DNA of 64,000 nucleotides from contig JBJFDC010000006.1 of assembly GCA_051889215.1 (NCBI GenBank), forward strand, positions 1 to 64,000, written 5' to 3'. A program made the position numbers and the translations under genes. The DNA comes from UMGS1470 sp051889215 (GTDB lineage: Bacteria > Bacillota > Clostridia > Christensenellales > UBA1242). The notes beneath the pieces were generated by a model. The model did no database searches and had not been told where the DNA came from. It worked only from the letters and a program-made list of their open reading frames with translations. Shown here in pieces: positions 35,201 through 43,008 of the stretch; position 1 is the first letter of the stretch, and each line of letters begins with the position of its first letter.

Positions 35201-35793
35201 CTGAAGATGATGGCGAAACGGTTGATGAAGACAATCAAATTGAGGGCGAAGATAAATTCCAAGACAACGGGATTGTCGACAACATGCATGTGACCTGCGG
35301 CGGACTTGTTTCATCAATAAAAAAAGTCGTCACAAAAATGACCAACAAAGAAATGGGAATTCTGACAATTGAAGATCTCTATGGTTCATTTGATTGCATG
35401 TTATTTGCAAACAACTATGCAAAATATAAACATAGTCTCAAAGAAGACCAATTCATCAAAATTGACGGGAAACTTTCTCTTCGTGAAGGGCAGAATCCAG
35501 TCATCATCGCAGAGAAAATCAGTTTTGCGACAAATGCTCCAGTGACGACTGATATTGTTGAAGAACAGCCAAAAGAGCAAAAATTATATTTAAAATTCAA
35601 TGTGAATGACAAAAATGTTTATAACAAGGTCGAAGGAATTTTGTCATCATATCCGGGAACCAGTCAAATTGTCGTCAAAGATGAGCCGTCGGGTTCGGTG
35701 TTTATGCTGAAAAATCGAAATGTCAAAATTAATGACGGACTTGTTAATGAACTTATTGGTGAACTTGGCGAAAAAAATGTTGTTGTGAGGTGA
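32209..35793 (+). CDS. dnaE: DNA polymerase III alpha subunit (DnaE type)
   Basis: This replicative polymerase has 1194 residues, full length. N-terminal PHP domain: FVHLHLHTEYSLLDGAARIG and AIAITDHGNMYG. Palm: GPGRGSGAGSIVAYAIGI at about 357-374 and the catalytic Asp pair in APDFDVDFADDRR. Then GVSLYRPGPMDSIP, a helix-hairpin-helix region and a C-terminal OB fold (VTCGGLVSSIKKVVTKMTNKE). An acidic insert (about residues 985-1020) precedes the OB domain. The first ribosome site is GACGAGGA. It lies between whiA and pfkA with short gaps, suggesting one transcript from murB or whiA onwards. Confidence 0.96.
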   Translation: MEDFVHLHLHTEYSLLDGAARIGKVVKTAKDMGMRAIAITDHGNMYGTIALFDECNKVGDIKPIFGCEFYVADDLHQKSGKPKLRHLILLVKNEEGYKNICMLNTIAFRDGYYYKPRIDYKTLNQYRKGLICLSACLAGTLPQLLLSGQMEEADKFVENMKEMFGEDFYVEVQDHGLEDEKRVYPMLVDIARRHGVKTVATNDVHYINKEDSVVQDVLMCVQMQKTVDDPDRLKFETDEFYLKSGDQMAALFPDNPEAIKNTLEIADKCNFTFKDIDKNIYLFPQYHAPDGQDNYEFMRKMVFDGLAKKYPEVTQPIIDRAERELALIKRQGFVEYFLTVWDYINAARNMGVPVGPGRGSGAGSIVAYAIGITNIDPLKFDLLFERFLHEERVTAPDFDVDFADDRRGDVIEYVRQKYGEKRVVKIVTFGTMAAKNAIKDVGRVLRVPYSELDKVTKNIPNIPAKHHDVIKKCFGFYKSEQGEPNYAIPELVETYNSNPDIKKVVDIAMKLEGMPRQCSTHACGVVIGSDDLEKFMPLSRNGDDITTQYSMTDIERLGHLKMDFLGLRNLNDIQKAIEYIKQNHGVDVDFMKLGYDDPEVYKLISSGNTKAIFQIESAGFQKFLKQLRPTCIEDITAGVSLYRPGPMDSIPTYTHNKHHPEDVKYDHPILENILNVTYGCIVYQEQVMRICQDMAGYTLGQADMVRRMMGKKKVDAMKAEKQVFLYGKPAQNGKPAIDGAVKRGVPEDVAIKVWDQMEKFAQYAFNKSHAAAYSLITYQTAYLKCYYEPEFLTAVLNNRITNIDEIKNYVTYARSEGIEILPPDINKSMTGFSVRDGKIRFGLAALKNVGLGVIDSIIDERNRGGEFKDFMDFAKRVDPQALNKRCLESLILSGAFDCFGKFRSQLMQVYDMVVDRVAKDKKNRETGQFSLFDDPTLVSAVEFDEIQYPRIKEYNKEAFLKFEKEVVGIYISGSPLDDYIDEYKNFNFTSDMIANLESEDDGETVDEDNQIEGEDKFQDNGIVDNMHVTCGGLVSSIKKVVTKMTNKEMGILTIEDLYGSFDCMLFANNYAKYKHSLKEDQFIKIDGKLSLREGQNPVIIAEKISFATNAPVTTDIVEEQPKEQKLYLKFNVNDKNVYNKVEGILSSYPGTSQIVVKDEPSGSVFMLKNRNVKINDGLVNELIGELGEKNVVVR

Positions 35794-35795
35794 GT

Positions 35796-36740
35796 ATGAA
35801 AATTGGGATTTTGACAAGTGGCGGAGACGCCCCAGGAATGAACACGTGTGTGGCACGACTTGTGACATCTCTTTGCAGAAAAGGGCATAAGGTTGTCGGA
35901 ATTATGTTTGGTTATAAAGGGCTTTTGGAAGAGAACTTTATTCCACTCACGCAAGAGAGCGTGCAAAACATCAGTTATTTGGGCGGCAGTTTCCTAAAAA
36001 GTTATCGCTGTCCCGAGTTTAAGTCCGAAGCGGGCGTAAAAAAAGCGGTCAAAGTTTTTAAAAAACATAAATTTGATGCAGTCGTTGCCATTGGAGGAGA
36101 TGGAACGCTCAAGGGCGTGAAAGAACTCAATGATGCCGGAGTCAATGTGACATTCATTCCTGCAACCATTGACAATGATGTCATGATTTCAGAAAAAAGT
36201 TTGGGCTTTGACACCGCGATAAACAATGCAGTCTCGGCGATTGATATGATTGAGCAAACCATGGCAACGATGGACAGAGGAATGGTTGTTGAAACAATGG
36301 GAAGAGATTGTTCGGACATTGCTGTTGCCTGCGGTCTTGCAGTGGGTGCAACAATGATTTTGACACCTGAAAGTGATTTAAATTTTGAACATATTTTGCA
36401 AAAACTCAACAAAAAACTCAATGCGGGCGACAAAACTCCGATAATTATTGTTCAAGAACACGTGCTTGAAATTGAAAAATTGGCCAAATATTTGGAGGAA
36501 AACACAAATATTGAGTTTAGGTCAATAAATCTTGGCTACATTCAAAGAGGTGGAGCGCCAACTGTTGCTGACAGAATTTTGGCGATAAAATTTGCAAAAT
36601 GTGTGGTGGATAGTCTTGAGCGCGGTGAGAAAAACCGCTGTGCAAGCATTTTGAACGATGAGGCATGCGTCTTATCAATGAAAGTCATAACAAAAAATGC
36701 TCATAAATCTAGTCAATATCTCGTTGACTTTATTGATTGA
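35796..36740 (+). CDS. pfkA: 6-phosphofructokinase
   Basis: This enzyme phosphorylates fructose-6-phosphate in glycolysis. The 314-residue protein has the ATP site ILTSGGDAPGMN (about 4-15), AIGGDGTLKGV (about 98-108), the catalytic loop IPATIDNDV (about 118-126) and substrate box VVETMGRDCSD. GGDG with Gly argues for ATP rather than pyrophosphate as donor. The loop reads PATIDND where PGTIDND is usual, so the residue next to the phosphate site is changed. Start 35796 has GAGGTGAG; GTG 35790 overlaps the dnaE stop. No pyruvate kinase gene follows, unlike many Firmicutes. Confidence 0.92.
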   Translation: MKIGILTSGGDAPGMNTCVARLVTSLCRKGHKVVGIMFGYKGLLEENFIPLTQESVQNISYLGGSFLKSYRCPEFKSEAGVKKAVKVFKKHKFDAVVAIGGDGTLKGVKELNDAGVNVTFIPATIDNDVMISEKSLGFDTAINNAVSAIDMIEQTMATMDRGMVVETMGRDCSDIAVACGLAVGATMILTPESDLNFEHILQKLNKKLNAGDKTPIIIVQEHVLEIEKLAKYLEENTNIEFRSINLGYIQRGGAPTVADRILAIKFAKCVVDSLERGEKNRCASILNDEACVLSMKVITKNAHKSSQYLVDFID

Positions 36741-36788
36741 ATATGATATTGTAAAAAATGACCATATTTTTAAAAAAAGAGATGTGAG

Positions 36789-37937
36789 ATGAAAACAGAT
36801 TTAAATATTGACGAACTTGGCGTCTATGAATTGAGAGAACTTGCAAGAAAATTGGGCGTAAAAAGTCCAACAACAAAAAAAATTGGGCAACTAAAAGAAG
36901 AAATCAAATTGATTCAAAGTGGACAAATGAAGGGGGTCAACACAAACAAAATTGGCAGACCACCAAAGTCTTTGACGCGTCAAGCGGGCGACATTTCTGC
37001 ATTTTTTATTCCTCATGACATTTCTGCTTTGATTCACGAAGAATCAAAAGATTTGAGCGAGGAAGAATTGAATTTGAAAAAGCTTATTTTCAAAACCAAC
37101 GTTCAATCATTTGACGAAGAAGATTTTGCAAACGGATATTTGAGAAAAACCGATGCAAATCATTTCTATTTTTGGTCTCAAAGCAGAAATTGTTTCAAAA
37201 AAGATTTATTGGTTTATGTGACCGATGCTTTTGCAGATGAATATGCGCTCAGAGTTGGCGATTTTGTTCAAACAAAAATTGAAAAATACGAAGAAAATAA
37301 CTATGCCATTGCAAACAAAATTATTCGCGTTAATGGCGAGCAATATGAGGCGGGCAAGAGAATTGAACCGGTTGACTTGGGAAAATTGAGTCTGCCAAAT
37401 GTGGCAATGGACATTATGTTTGGAGAACAAATGAACAAGGGTGGCCGTGCGATTGCTGTGTTTGATGACAGGGCACATATGTCAACCATAATTGACTATG
37501 CAAAAACACAAGCTGAAAAAGGTTTTCGCGTTGTTGTTTGTGGGTGTGAAACACCTCCAGAATTATTTTCTTGTGTGACAAATCCAAACATTGAACTTTT
37601 TATATCGAGATTTGGAGACGGACTAAAAGGTTCTTACAACACAATTATCAATGCACTAAATCACGCACAATCACTTGCTTGCGACCATAAAGATGTTGTC
37701 GTAATCATGTATGACACAATGGGATTGCTTGAAACAATGAAAATGTATTTTGAATCCATTGGTCAACATCAAGTGAACGGGACACAACTGACAAAGTCGA
37801 TATTTGGAATGGGTGGCAACTTTGAAGGACTTGCATCAATTTCAACCATTGCTTGCATGTTGAAAAACGAATATCATGAAGATTTTGTCAAAAAAGAGCT
37901 GGAGAGAGTTGCTTCTTGTGTTGTTGGCAACTATTAA
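36789..37937 (+). CDS. Rho-like protein without a recognisable P-loop
   Basis: The 382-residue protein aligns by eye along most of transcription terminator Rho. It has an N-terminal Rho_N/SAP-like helix pair (YELRELARKLGVKSPTTKK, about 13-31), a cold-shock-like RNA-binding region (NGYLRKTDANHFYFW, then LLVYVTDAFADEYALRVGDF, about 117-158) and an ATPase-like core. Where Rho has the Walker A (PPKAGKT) this protein has FDDRAHM at about 223-229. The Walker B equivalent is VVVIMYDTMGLL. The tail after FGMGGNFEGLASISTIACML is short and lacks Rho's Q- and R-loops. It should not be an ATP-driven terminator; it may bind RNA or act as a regulator. It follows pfkA by 48 nt. Confidence 0.75.
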   Translation: MKTDLNIDELGVYELRELARKLGVKSPTTKKIGQLKEEIKLIQSGQMKGVNTNKIGRPPKSLTRQAGDISAFFIPHDISALIHEESKDLSEEELNLKKLIFKTNVQSFDEEDFANGYLRKTDANHFYFWSQSRNCFKKDLLVYVTDAFADEYALRVGDFVQTKIEKYEENNYAIANKIIRVNGEQYEAGKRIEPVDLGKLSLPNVAMDIMFGEQMNKGGRAIAVFDDRAHMSTIIDYAKTQAEKGFRVVVCGCETPPELFSCVTNPNIELFISRFGDGLKGSYNTIINALNHAQSLACDHKDVVVIMYDTMGLLETMKMYFESIGQHQVNGTQLTKSIFGMGGNFEGLASISTIACMLKNEYHEDFVKKELERVASCVVGNY

Positions 37938-37954
37938 TTAATTGTTTTAATTAA

Positions 37955-37983
37955 TTGACTTATTATTTATTTATACTTAAAAT
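37955..37983 (+). promoter_or_regulatory. Promoter of the lipoprotein gene at 38031
   Basis: TTGACT (37955-37960), a 17-nt spacer and TAAAAT (37978-37983), about 47 nt before the start. An AT-only inverted repeat (AATTAATT, GTTTT, AATTAATT) just upstream may end the previous transcript weakly. Confidence 0.7.
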
Positions 37984-38030
37984 AATGTTTATGATTTTTG
38001 AGTAAGTTCATACTTACAAATGGAGAGAAA

Positions 38031-39350
38031 ATGAAAAAGTTTATACCCGTTTTGGTCATGATGCTTTTTGCAACAATCGCGTTGTTTGCAGGTTGTTCTT
38101 CATCAACGCCAACACCAAATCAAAACGACCCAGTTTATGGCAATGGAGGACTTTCGGTCATCAAAGGTGATTATATCTATTATGTTAATGGATATGAAAG
38201 CAACGAAACAACAAAACAAACGCATGCAAACAAAGAGGGACAAGTTGAAGTTTCTTCAATTTATGTTGCAAAACTTCAAAATGGTGTTTTGACAGATAAA
38301 AAACAACTCGTTTCAAAAGTTGGCGGATTTGAATATTCCGACCTATATATTTTTGGAGATAGATTATACTTTTTGTCGCCAAACACAAAAAAAGATGACA
38401 CTGGTGAAATCAGGAGCGACATCATCACTCTTTGTTCAATCAAGTTTGATGGTTCAAAACTAACAGAAATATTCACACCTGAACAATACTCTTCCGGGGC
38501 ATTCTCAATGAAAGAAGTTGACGGCAAAATTTATGCTTTTGTTTATGATGGCTCAAAACTTTCTCAAATTGAAATAAGCAACAAAAACAAAGTGACTGTT
38601 GTTGCAGAAGGTGTGACGAGTTTTGCAACATCACGAGACAAAACCTGCTATTCTGAAAATGCACAAAAAACACTCGACTCTTCGCTTGACGGATTTTTGT
38701 TTTACTCGCGTTCAAGAAATGAACAAGAAGGAAAGAATGAGGGCATTGGCGGAAACATTTTGGAAAAATATGATATTGTTTCAGGTCAAAAAACAATCAT
38801 TTCTTCAAATATAAACACAACAACTCAAGTCACAAATGTTGAGGGTGGAAGACTTTTCTACAAAAAAGGGGATTGTTATTATTCTTCAGACAGCAGTTTT
38901 TCAAGCGAACTTCGACATTCTTATGTTGCTGTTGACTCATTTATTCCACTTGGAAAAGGTGAAAGTGGCGAAGAACTTGGAGTCGTTGTGAAATACAATT
39001 CAAAATTCTATCTGCAAAAACTCACCGATTCGGTTATCCCAGCCGATGCTTTGAGTGACAAAGATTTGACCATTATCTCACAAGACCAAGATGTGCTCAT
39101 TGCAAAAGATGCAAATTCAAATATTTTGGCGATTTCAACAAAAGACAAGTCGGCAACCACAATATTCGAAAACACAGACGAACAAACTCTTGGCGACAAG
39201 TTTGATTATGATGGAAGATATTTGATAATGCTGGGAAGCGTAAAAGAATATAAATCAAATTATTCATTTTTGATTGACACATATGGGTCTGTTGGCGGGC
39301 AAACAGGTGCAACTCAAATTGGAACATTGATTGATTCAGACAAAGAATAG
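38031..39350 (+). CDS. Predicted lipoprotein, function unknown
   Basis: The protein has 439 residues. The signal peptide MKKFIPVLVMMLFATIALFAGC ends in a lipobox LFAGC, so the mature protein is lipid-anchored outside the membrane. The rest is beta-rich with repeating units such as GGLSVIKGDYIYYVNG, DRLYFLSPNT, GKIYAFVYDG and GRLFYKKGDCYY. This resembles bladed (propeller-like) domains of the DUF5050 type, but I cannot confirm it. The start at 38031 follows TGGAGAG; the frame is open upstream to 37998 without a ribosome site. It has its own promoter and terminator. Confidence 0.8.
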   Translation: MKKFIPVLVMMLFATIALFAGCSSSTPTPNQNDPVYGNGGLSVIKGDYIYYVNGYESNETTKQTHANKEGQVEVSSIYVAKLQNGVLTDKKQLVSKVGGFEYSDLYIFGDRLYFLSPNTKKDDTGEIRSDIITLCSIKFDGSKLTEIFTPEQYSSGAFSMKEVDGKIYAFVYDGSKLSQIEISNKNKVTVVAEGVTSFATSRDKTCYSENAQKTLDSSLDGFLFYSRSRNEQEGKNEGIGGNILEKYDIVSGQKTIISSNINTTTQVTNVEGGRLFYKKGDCYYSSDSSFSSELRHSYVAVDSFIPLGKGESGEELGVVVKYNSKFYLQKLTDSVIPADALSDKDLTIISQDQDVLIAKDANSNILAISTKDKSATTIFENTDEQTLGDKFDYDGRYLIMLGSVKEYKSNYSFLIDTYGSVGGQTGATQIGTLIDSDKE

Positions 39351-39357
39351 AAAACAA

Positions 39358-39387
39358 AACAACTCAATAAAACGAGTTGTTTTTTTA
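39358..39387 (+). terminator. Terminator after the lipoprotein gene
   Basis: AACAACTC (39358-39365) pairs with GAGTTGTT (39374-39381), followed by a T run. Confidence 0.85.
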
Positions 39388-39455
39388 TTTGTGTTGTTTT
39401 TAAAATTCTTTTTTTTATTTTAAATTTTAATGTTTTATTTCAATTTATAAATATA

Positions 39456-39463
39456 TTCGACAA
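39456..39463 (+). promoter_or_regulatory. Spo0A-binding box (0A box) upstream of spo0A
   Basis: TTCGACAA is the exact inverse of the consensus 0A box TTGTCGAA. It lies about 118 nt before the spo0A start, in a 193-nt intergenic region, which fits autoregulation of spo0A as known in other spore-formers. I could not assign a clear sigma-H promoter next to it. Confidence 0.6.
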
Positions 39464-39580
39464 TATTCTACACATATCACACAAATTTGGCAAAAGAGTA
39501 AAAAATAAAACAACCGATTTTATATTTTTTGGCACAAATTCGTGATATTCTTTCCTCGTAGAAAAAACATGGAGGAAAAA

Positions 39581-40348
39581 ATGGAAACAAAAAAACAAAA
39601 AGTAAAAATTTTGATTGCTGATGCGAGTGAGGAATCGAGGAATATGCTCGTGAATCATTTTTCAAAATCTGACAGATTTGAAATTGTGGGTTCGTCAAGC
39701 GACGGCCAAGAAGTTCTGGACACAATTCTAAATAACAGTGTTGACGTTGTTGTGATGGACGTTGTCCTGACGGGGATTGACGGATTTGAAGTTTTGGAGG
39801 AGGCAAAAAAGCATGCCAACATCACATCAAAATTCATCATTGAATCAAACCTAACTCATGATGGATTTGTGACAAAAGCGACAATGCTGGGGGCGAACTA
39901 TTTTATTGCCAAACCAATCAACTGCGCTGTCATTGAGAAAAGGGCTTTGGAACTTGTTGAGAACAAGACACCACAAAGCAATGTAAACAAAATGGGCAGT
40001 CGCCAGCTTGAAGAAAAAATTTCCAACATCTTTATTACGGTTGGCATACCGGCTCACATAAAAGGTTATCAGTTTTTGCGTGAGGCGATAAAACTCGCGA
40101 TTGACAGTCCAGAAATCATAAATTCAATAACCAAAAAATTGTATCCGACCATTGCAGACAAATATTCAACTTCTTCAAGCAAGGTTGAGCGCGCAATAAG
40201 ACATGCGATTGAGGTTGCATGGAATCGGGGCAAGATTGAAAATATAAACTCAATTTTTGGTCTCAAAGTGTATAATTCCAACGAAAAACCAACCAACGGT
40301 GAGTTTATTGCTCTTGTCGCTGACAAAATGTTGATTGAAGGGGCATAA
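39581..40348 (+). CDS. spo0A: Sporulation master regulator Spo0A
   Basis: Spo0A is the response regulator that commits the cell to sporulation. The 255-residue protein has a receiver domain (KILIADASEESRNML; phosphorylated Asp in VVVMDVVLTGIDGFEVL, about residue 52; switch Lys in YFIAKPI). The C-terminal Spo0A DNA-binding domain shows ITVGIPAHIKGYQFLREAI and SSSKVERAIRHAIEVAWNRG. The receiver's acid pocket reads ADASE, where two adjacent acidic residues are usual, so Mg binding may rely on fewer ligands. Start ATG 39581 is set by GGAGG 5 nt upstream; ATG 39569 would overlap that site. Confidence 0.95.
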   Translation: METKKQKVKILIADASEESRNMLVNHFSKSDRFEIVGSSSDGQEVLDTILNNSVDVVVMDVVLTGIDGFEVLEEAKKHANITSKFIIESNLTHDGFVTKATMLGANYFIAKPINCAVIEKRALELVENKTPQSNVNKMGSRQLEEKISNIFITVGIPAHIKGYQFLREAIKLAIDSPEIINSITKKLYPTIADKYSTSSSKVERAIRHAIEVAWNRGKIENINSIFGLKVYNSNEKPTNGEFIALVADKMLIEGA

Positions 40349-40422
40349 ACACATTATTTTTGATGAAGTTTGAAAATATAAAAAACCTTTTTAAAAAAAT
40401 TTTTATAACATATTAAAAATAG

Positions 40423-40451
40423 TTGCATATTATATTTAAAATTGATATTAT
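40423..40451 (+). promoter_or_regulatory. Promoter of the zinc-ribbon/acidic protein gene
   Basis: TTGCAT (40423-40428), a 17-nt spacer and TATTAT (40446-40451), 47 nt ahead of the ATG at 40499. Confidence 0.65.
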
Positions 40452-40498
40452 CTCAACATAAAAACCAATATAATAAAACATTTTTTAAAGAGGTGTTT

Positions 40499-41014
40499 AT
40501 GGCAGCAAAACCAGTATATGTCAGATGTCCAAGATGCGAACTCAACTACATCAAAAAAGGTGAAAAACTTTGTTCGGTTTGCAAAAGCGAACTTGATGGA
40601 ACAAGTGAACTTGACGAACTCGACCTCGAGTATTGCCCAGTTTGCAAAACAAACTATATTCAACCTGACGAAATCATGTGTGCAACTTGCGCAAAAGAAC
40701 GCTCTCTTGACTCAAATTTTCAAGGTGACGAATATGAGAATGACGAGTGGGACGAATATATCAATGCCAAAGACACAGACGGCTATGAAGAAGATGATGA
40801 CGATGATCTCACTCAAGTTCATGATGCCGACGACGATGATGATTTGATGGGTTCGGACGATCTTCCTTTGGAACTTGAAGACGACTTTGATGAAGATTCT
40901 GACGAAGACGACGAAGAAGATGAAGACGAAGACGATGATGACTTGGAGTTTGACCCCGCAGACGATGACGACCTTGACGAAGAAGATGAAGACGATGAAG
41001 ATATCGATGACTAA
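40499..41014 (+). CDS. Double zinc-ribbon protein with long acidic tail
   Basis: The protein has 171 residues. Two Cys4 ribbons are seen: CPRCELNYIKKGEKLCSVC (about 10-28) and CPVCKTNYIQPDEIMCATC (about 46-64), each CxxC-N13-CxxC. From about residue 95 to the end the chain is almost only Asp and Glu. No known family is named with confidence. Such tails mimic nucleic acid or bind basic proteins; the delta subunit of RNA polymerase has a similar tail but a different head. AAAGAGGTG precedes the ATG. It lies between spo0A and veg with its own promoter and terminator. Confidence 0.75.
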   Translation: MAAKPVYVRCPRCELNYIKKGEKLCSVCKSELDGTSELDELDLEYCPVCKTNYIQPDEIMCATCAKERSLDSNFQGDEYENDEWDEYINAKDTDGYEEDDDDDLTQVHDADDDDDLMGSDDLPLELEDDFDEDSDEDDEEDEDEDDDDLEFDPADDDDLDEEDEDDEDIDD

Positions 41015-41016
41015 TT

Positions 41017-41038
41017 AATCCCGCAAAGGGATTTTTTA
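41017..41038 (+). terminator. Terminator after the acidic zinc-ribbon gene
   Basis: AATCCC (41017-41022), loop GCAAA, GGGATT (41028-41033) and a T run. Confidence 0.8.
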
Positions 41039-41086
41039 GTGTGTTTAAATCTCAACTTTTTTGGCAAAAATTGTTTGAGGTGAAAA

Positions 41087-41326
41087 ATGAAAAAAAATTT
41101 GTTATCGCTTTCAGAGGTGAAAGACCAAATCCTTGCACTAAAAGGCGAGAATGTGAAACTTACAATCAATCGCGGAAGAAAAAGGATTGAAAAAATGGTG
41201 GCGACCATTGACTCTTGTTATCCAAGTGTATTCACAGTTAAAACAGATGAGACCCAAACAAACAGCATACAAACATTTTCATATTCAGATGTTTTGTGTG
41301 GCGATGTGAAAGTATCAACAAAATAA
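41087..41326 (+). CDS. veg: Veg protein
   Basis: The 79-residue protein has the Veg pattern: LSEVKDQILALKGENVKLTINRGRKRIEK, then GTIDSCYPSVFTV-like and a closing FSYSDVL motif. Veg is a small, abundant SH3-like protein of Firmicutes linked to biofilm and spore processes in Bacillus. GAGGTGA precedes the ATG. It lies just ahead of sipL; in many Clostridia veg and the sipL-type gene are neighbours. Confidence 0.92.
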   Translation: MKKNLLSLSEVKDQILALKGENVKLTINRGRKRIEKMVATIDSCYPSVFTVKTDETQTNSIQTFSYSDVLCGDVKVSTK

Positions 41327-41402
41327 TTTTTAATTTTTGGTTCTAAAAACAAAAAATCCTCTATACATTATTACAAAGTCAAATGTGTGGAGGGTTTTTA
41401 TT

Positions 41403-42926
41403 GTGGCAGAAACAAACCAAAAAATTTCAGTCGTAAACAAAAGAATGCTTGGAAGCGTTCAAAATAATATTGAATGCAGAATTTCATCAATGGAACAAAA
41501 AGTTGTTGGCTTATTGATGTCGTCAGCAAAAGTCGAAGTGACGGGCTGCGAACCGCTTGTTAAAGAAGCCAATGTTTCGGGGAAAGTCATTATTGACATC
41601 TTATATAAGAGCGAAAATGACGAAATTGCTTCGGCAACCAGTGCTTTTGCTTTTTCGACCAAAGTTGAAGGGGATTTTGAGCCAAGCATCTACACGGTCG
41701 CGACAGCGGAAATTGAAGATTGTCAAATCGATGGCGTCAGTGAAGATGAGGTTAGATTTGTCGTCACTTCAACAATCAATGTTTTGGGTTATCCTCAAAC
41801 CGAACTTGAAGTTGCAAGTTCCAACGATGACTGCTGTGTAAAAATGTCGCATAACAGTGCCACAAGACTCACAAAGACCTCCAATCAAAAATTATCCGAC
41901 ACCTTGACATTTGATTTAAAAGACAAAATCAAAAAAGTGTTAAGAGTCGATGTTCAAACAATTTGCAAAGATGTTCAAGCGGGAAACGGTTATGTGTCAC
42001 TTTGTGGCGAAGATTTGGTTGATGTTCTCTATGTTGAGGACGATGTTGAACCAAAACTAAAAAGCGCGTCATTCGTTCATCAATTTGGTGAAGAACTCGA
42101 GGTTGGAGGTGTCACAAAAGACAGTCTCATCGATCAGTTTATATCGCTAAATTACGATGGTGTCACAAACACACTTGAACAAAATGAAGAGGGGACAAAA
42201 ATTGTTGTAAATCGCGAGGCCAATGTCCAAATATGCGCTTTTGAGAAATTTGATTTTGAGACCATTGAAGATGTGTATTCATTAACTCACACAACACTTG
42301 TTTCAACAAACTCTTATGAATATCTCGCACCTCAAAAACAGATGTTTTTCCAAAATAAAATTGATGGCACAGTGACGGCTGGAGACAACACTCCAAGAAT
42401 TGACAAAGTGCTTGAAAACTCCGCCAACATGTTAAAAGTGGTTGCGTCCTATGTCCAAGACGATGAAATTGTTATTCAAGGGACAATGCAGACAACAGTG
42501 CTATATCTCAATGATGAAAATTCAAGCATTGAGTCCATTGAAGTCGAAATCCCATATGAGGTCAAACAACGCATTGAAGAAATTGATGGCGCAATGATTG
42601 ATGTGAAGTGTGCAGTTGATAATGTCGATGTTGTTGCAAAACGAGGAAAAGACATTTTTGTTGAGGCAGAAGTCAAAACCTATGTTGGGGTATATTCAAC
42701 TCAAACCGGTGCCGCAATCACCAAAGTTGAACTCCAAGATGAACTTCCACCAAAAACAGGTGCGATGGAAATATATTTTGCAACCGCAGGGCAAACACTT
42801 TGGGATATCGCGAAAGAAATGGTTGAAGATGTTGAGACTCTCGCCAAATTTAATCCCGAACTTCCTCAAGTCATGACGGGAGAAGAAAAAATTGTATGCT
42901 ATAGAAAGAAAAGTATAAACTTTTAG
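41403..42926 (+). CDS. sipL: SipL-like spore envelope protein (DUF3794 repeats plus LysM)
   Basis: SipL binds SpoIVA and encases the forespore in Clostridia. The 507-residue protein has several DUF3794-like beta-rich repeats (motifs KVEVTGCEPLVKEANVSGKV, then VQTICKDVQAGNGYVSL, and VVASYVQDDEIVIQGTM). The C-terminal LysM domain is YFATAGQTLWDIAKEMVED at about 460-480 with NPEL. Start: GTG 41403 with GGAGGG 8 nt upstream; upstream in-frame codons read poorly. There is no signal peptide, as expected for a mother-cell protein. Expression by sigma-E is expected from family knowledge, but I do not see a clear box. Confidence 0.88.
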   Translation: MAETNQKISVVNKRMLGSVQNNIECRISSMEQKVVGLLMSSAKVEVTGCEPLVKEANVSGKVIIDILYKSENDEIASATSAFAFSTKVEGDFEPSIYTVATAEIEDCQIDGVSEDEVRFVVTSTINVLGYPQTELEVASSNDDCCVKMSHNSATRLTKTSNQKLSDTLTFDLKDKIKKVLRVDVQTICKDVQAGNGYVSLCGEDLVDVLYVEDDVEPKLKSASFVHQFGEELEVGGVTKDSLIDQFISLNYDGVTNTLEQNEEGTKIVVNREANVQICAFEKFDFETIEDVYSLTHTTLVSTNSYEYLAPQKQMFFQNKIDGTVTAGDNTPRIDKVLENSANMLKVVASYVQDDEIVIQGTMQTTVLYLNDENSSIESIEVEIPYEVKQRIEEIDGAMIDVKCAVDNVDVVAKRGKDIFVEAEVKTYVGVYSTQTGAAITKVELQDELPPKTGAMEIYFATAGQTLWDIAKEMVEDVETLAKFNPELPQVMTGEEKIVCYRKKSINF

Positions 42927-43008
42927 AGTATAAATAAAATAATAGAGTCAATAATCCTTCTTGAAAAAAGCTTGCCTTTTTGGCAAGCCAAAAGAGGGGT
43001 TATTTTTT

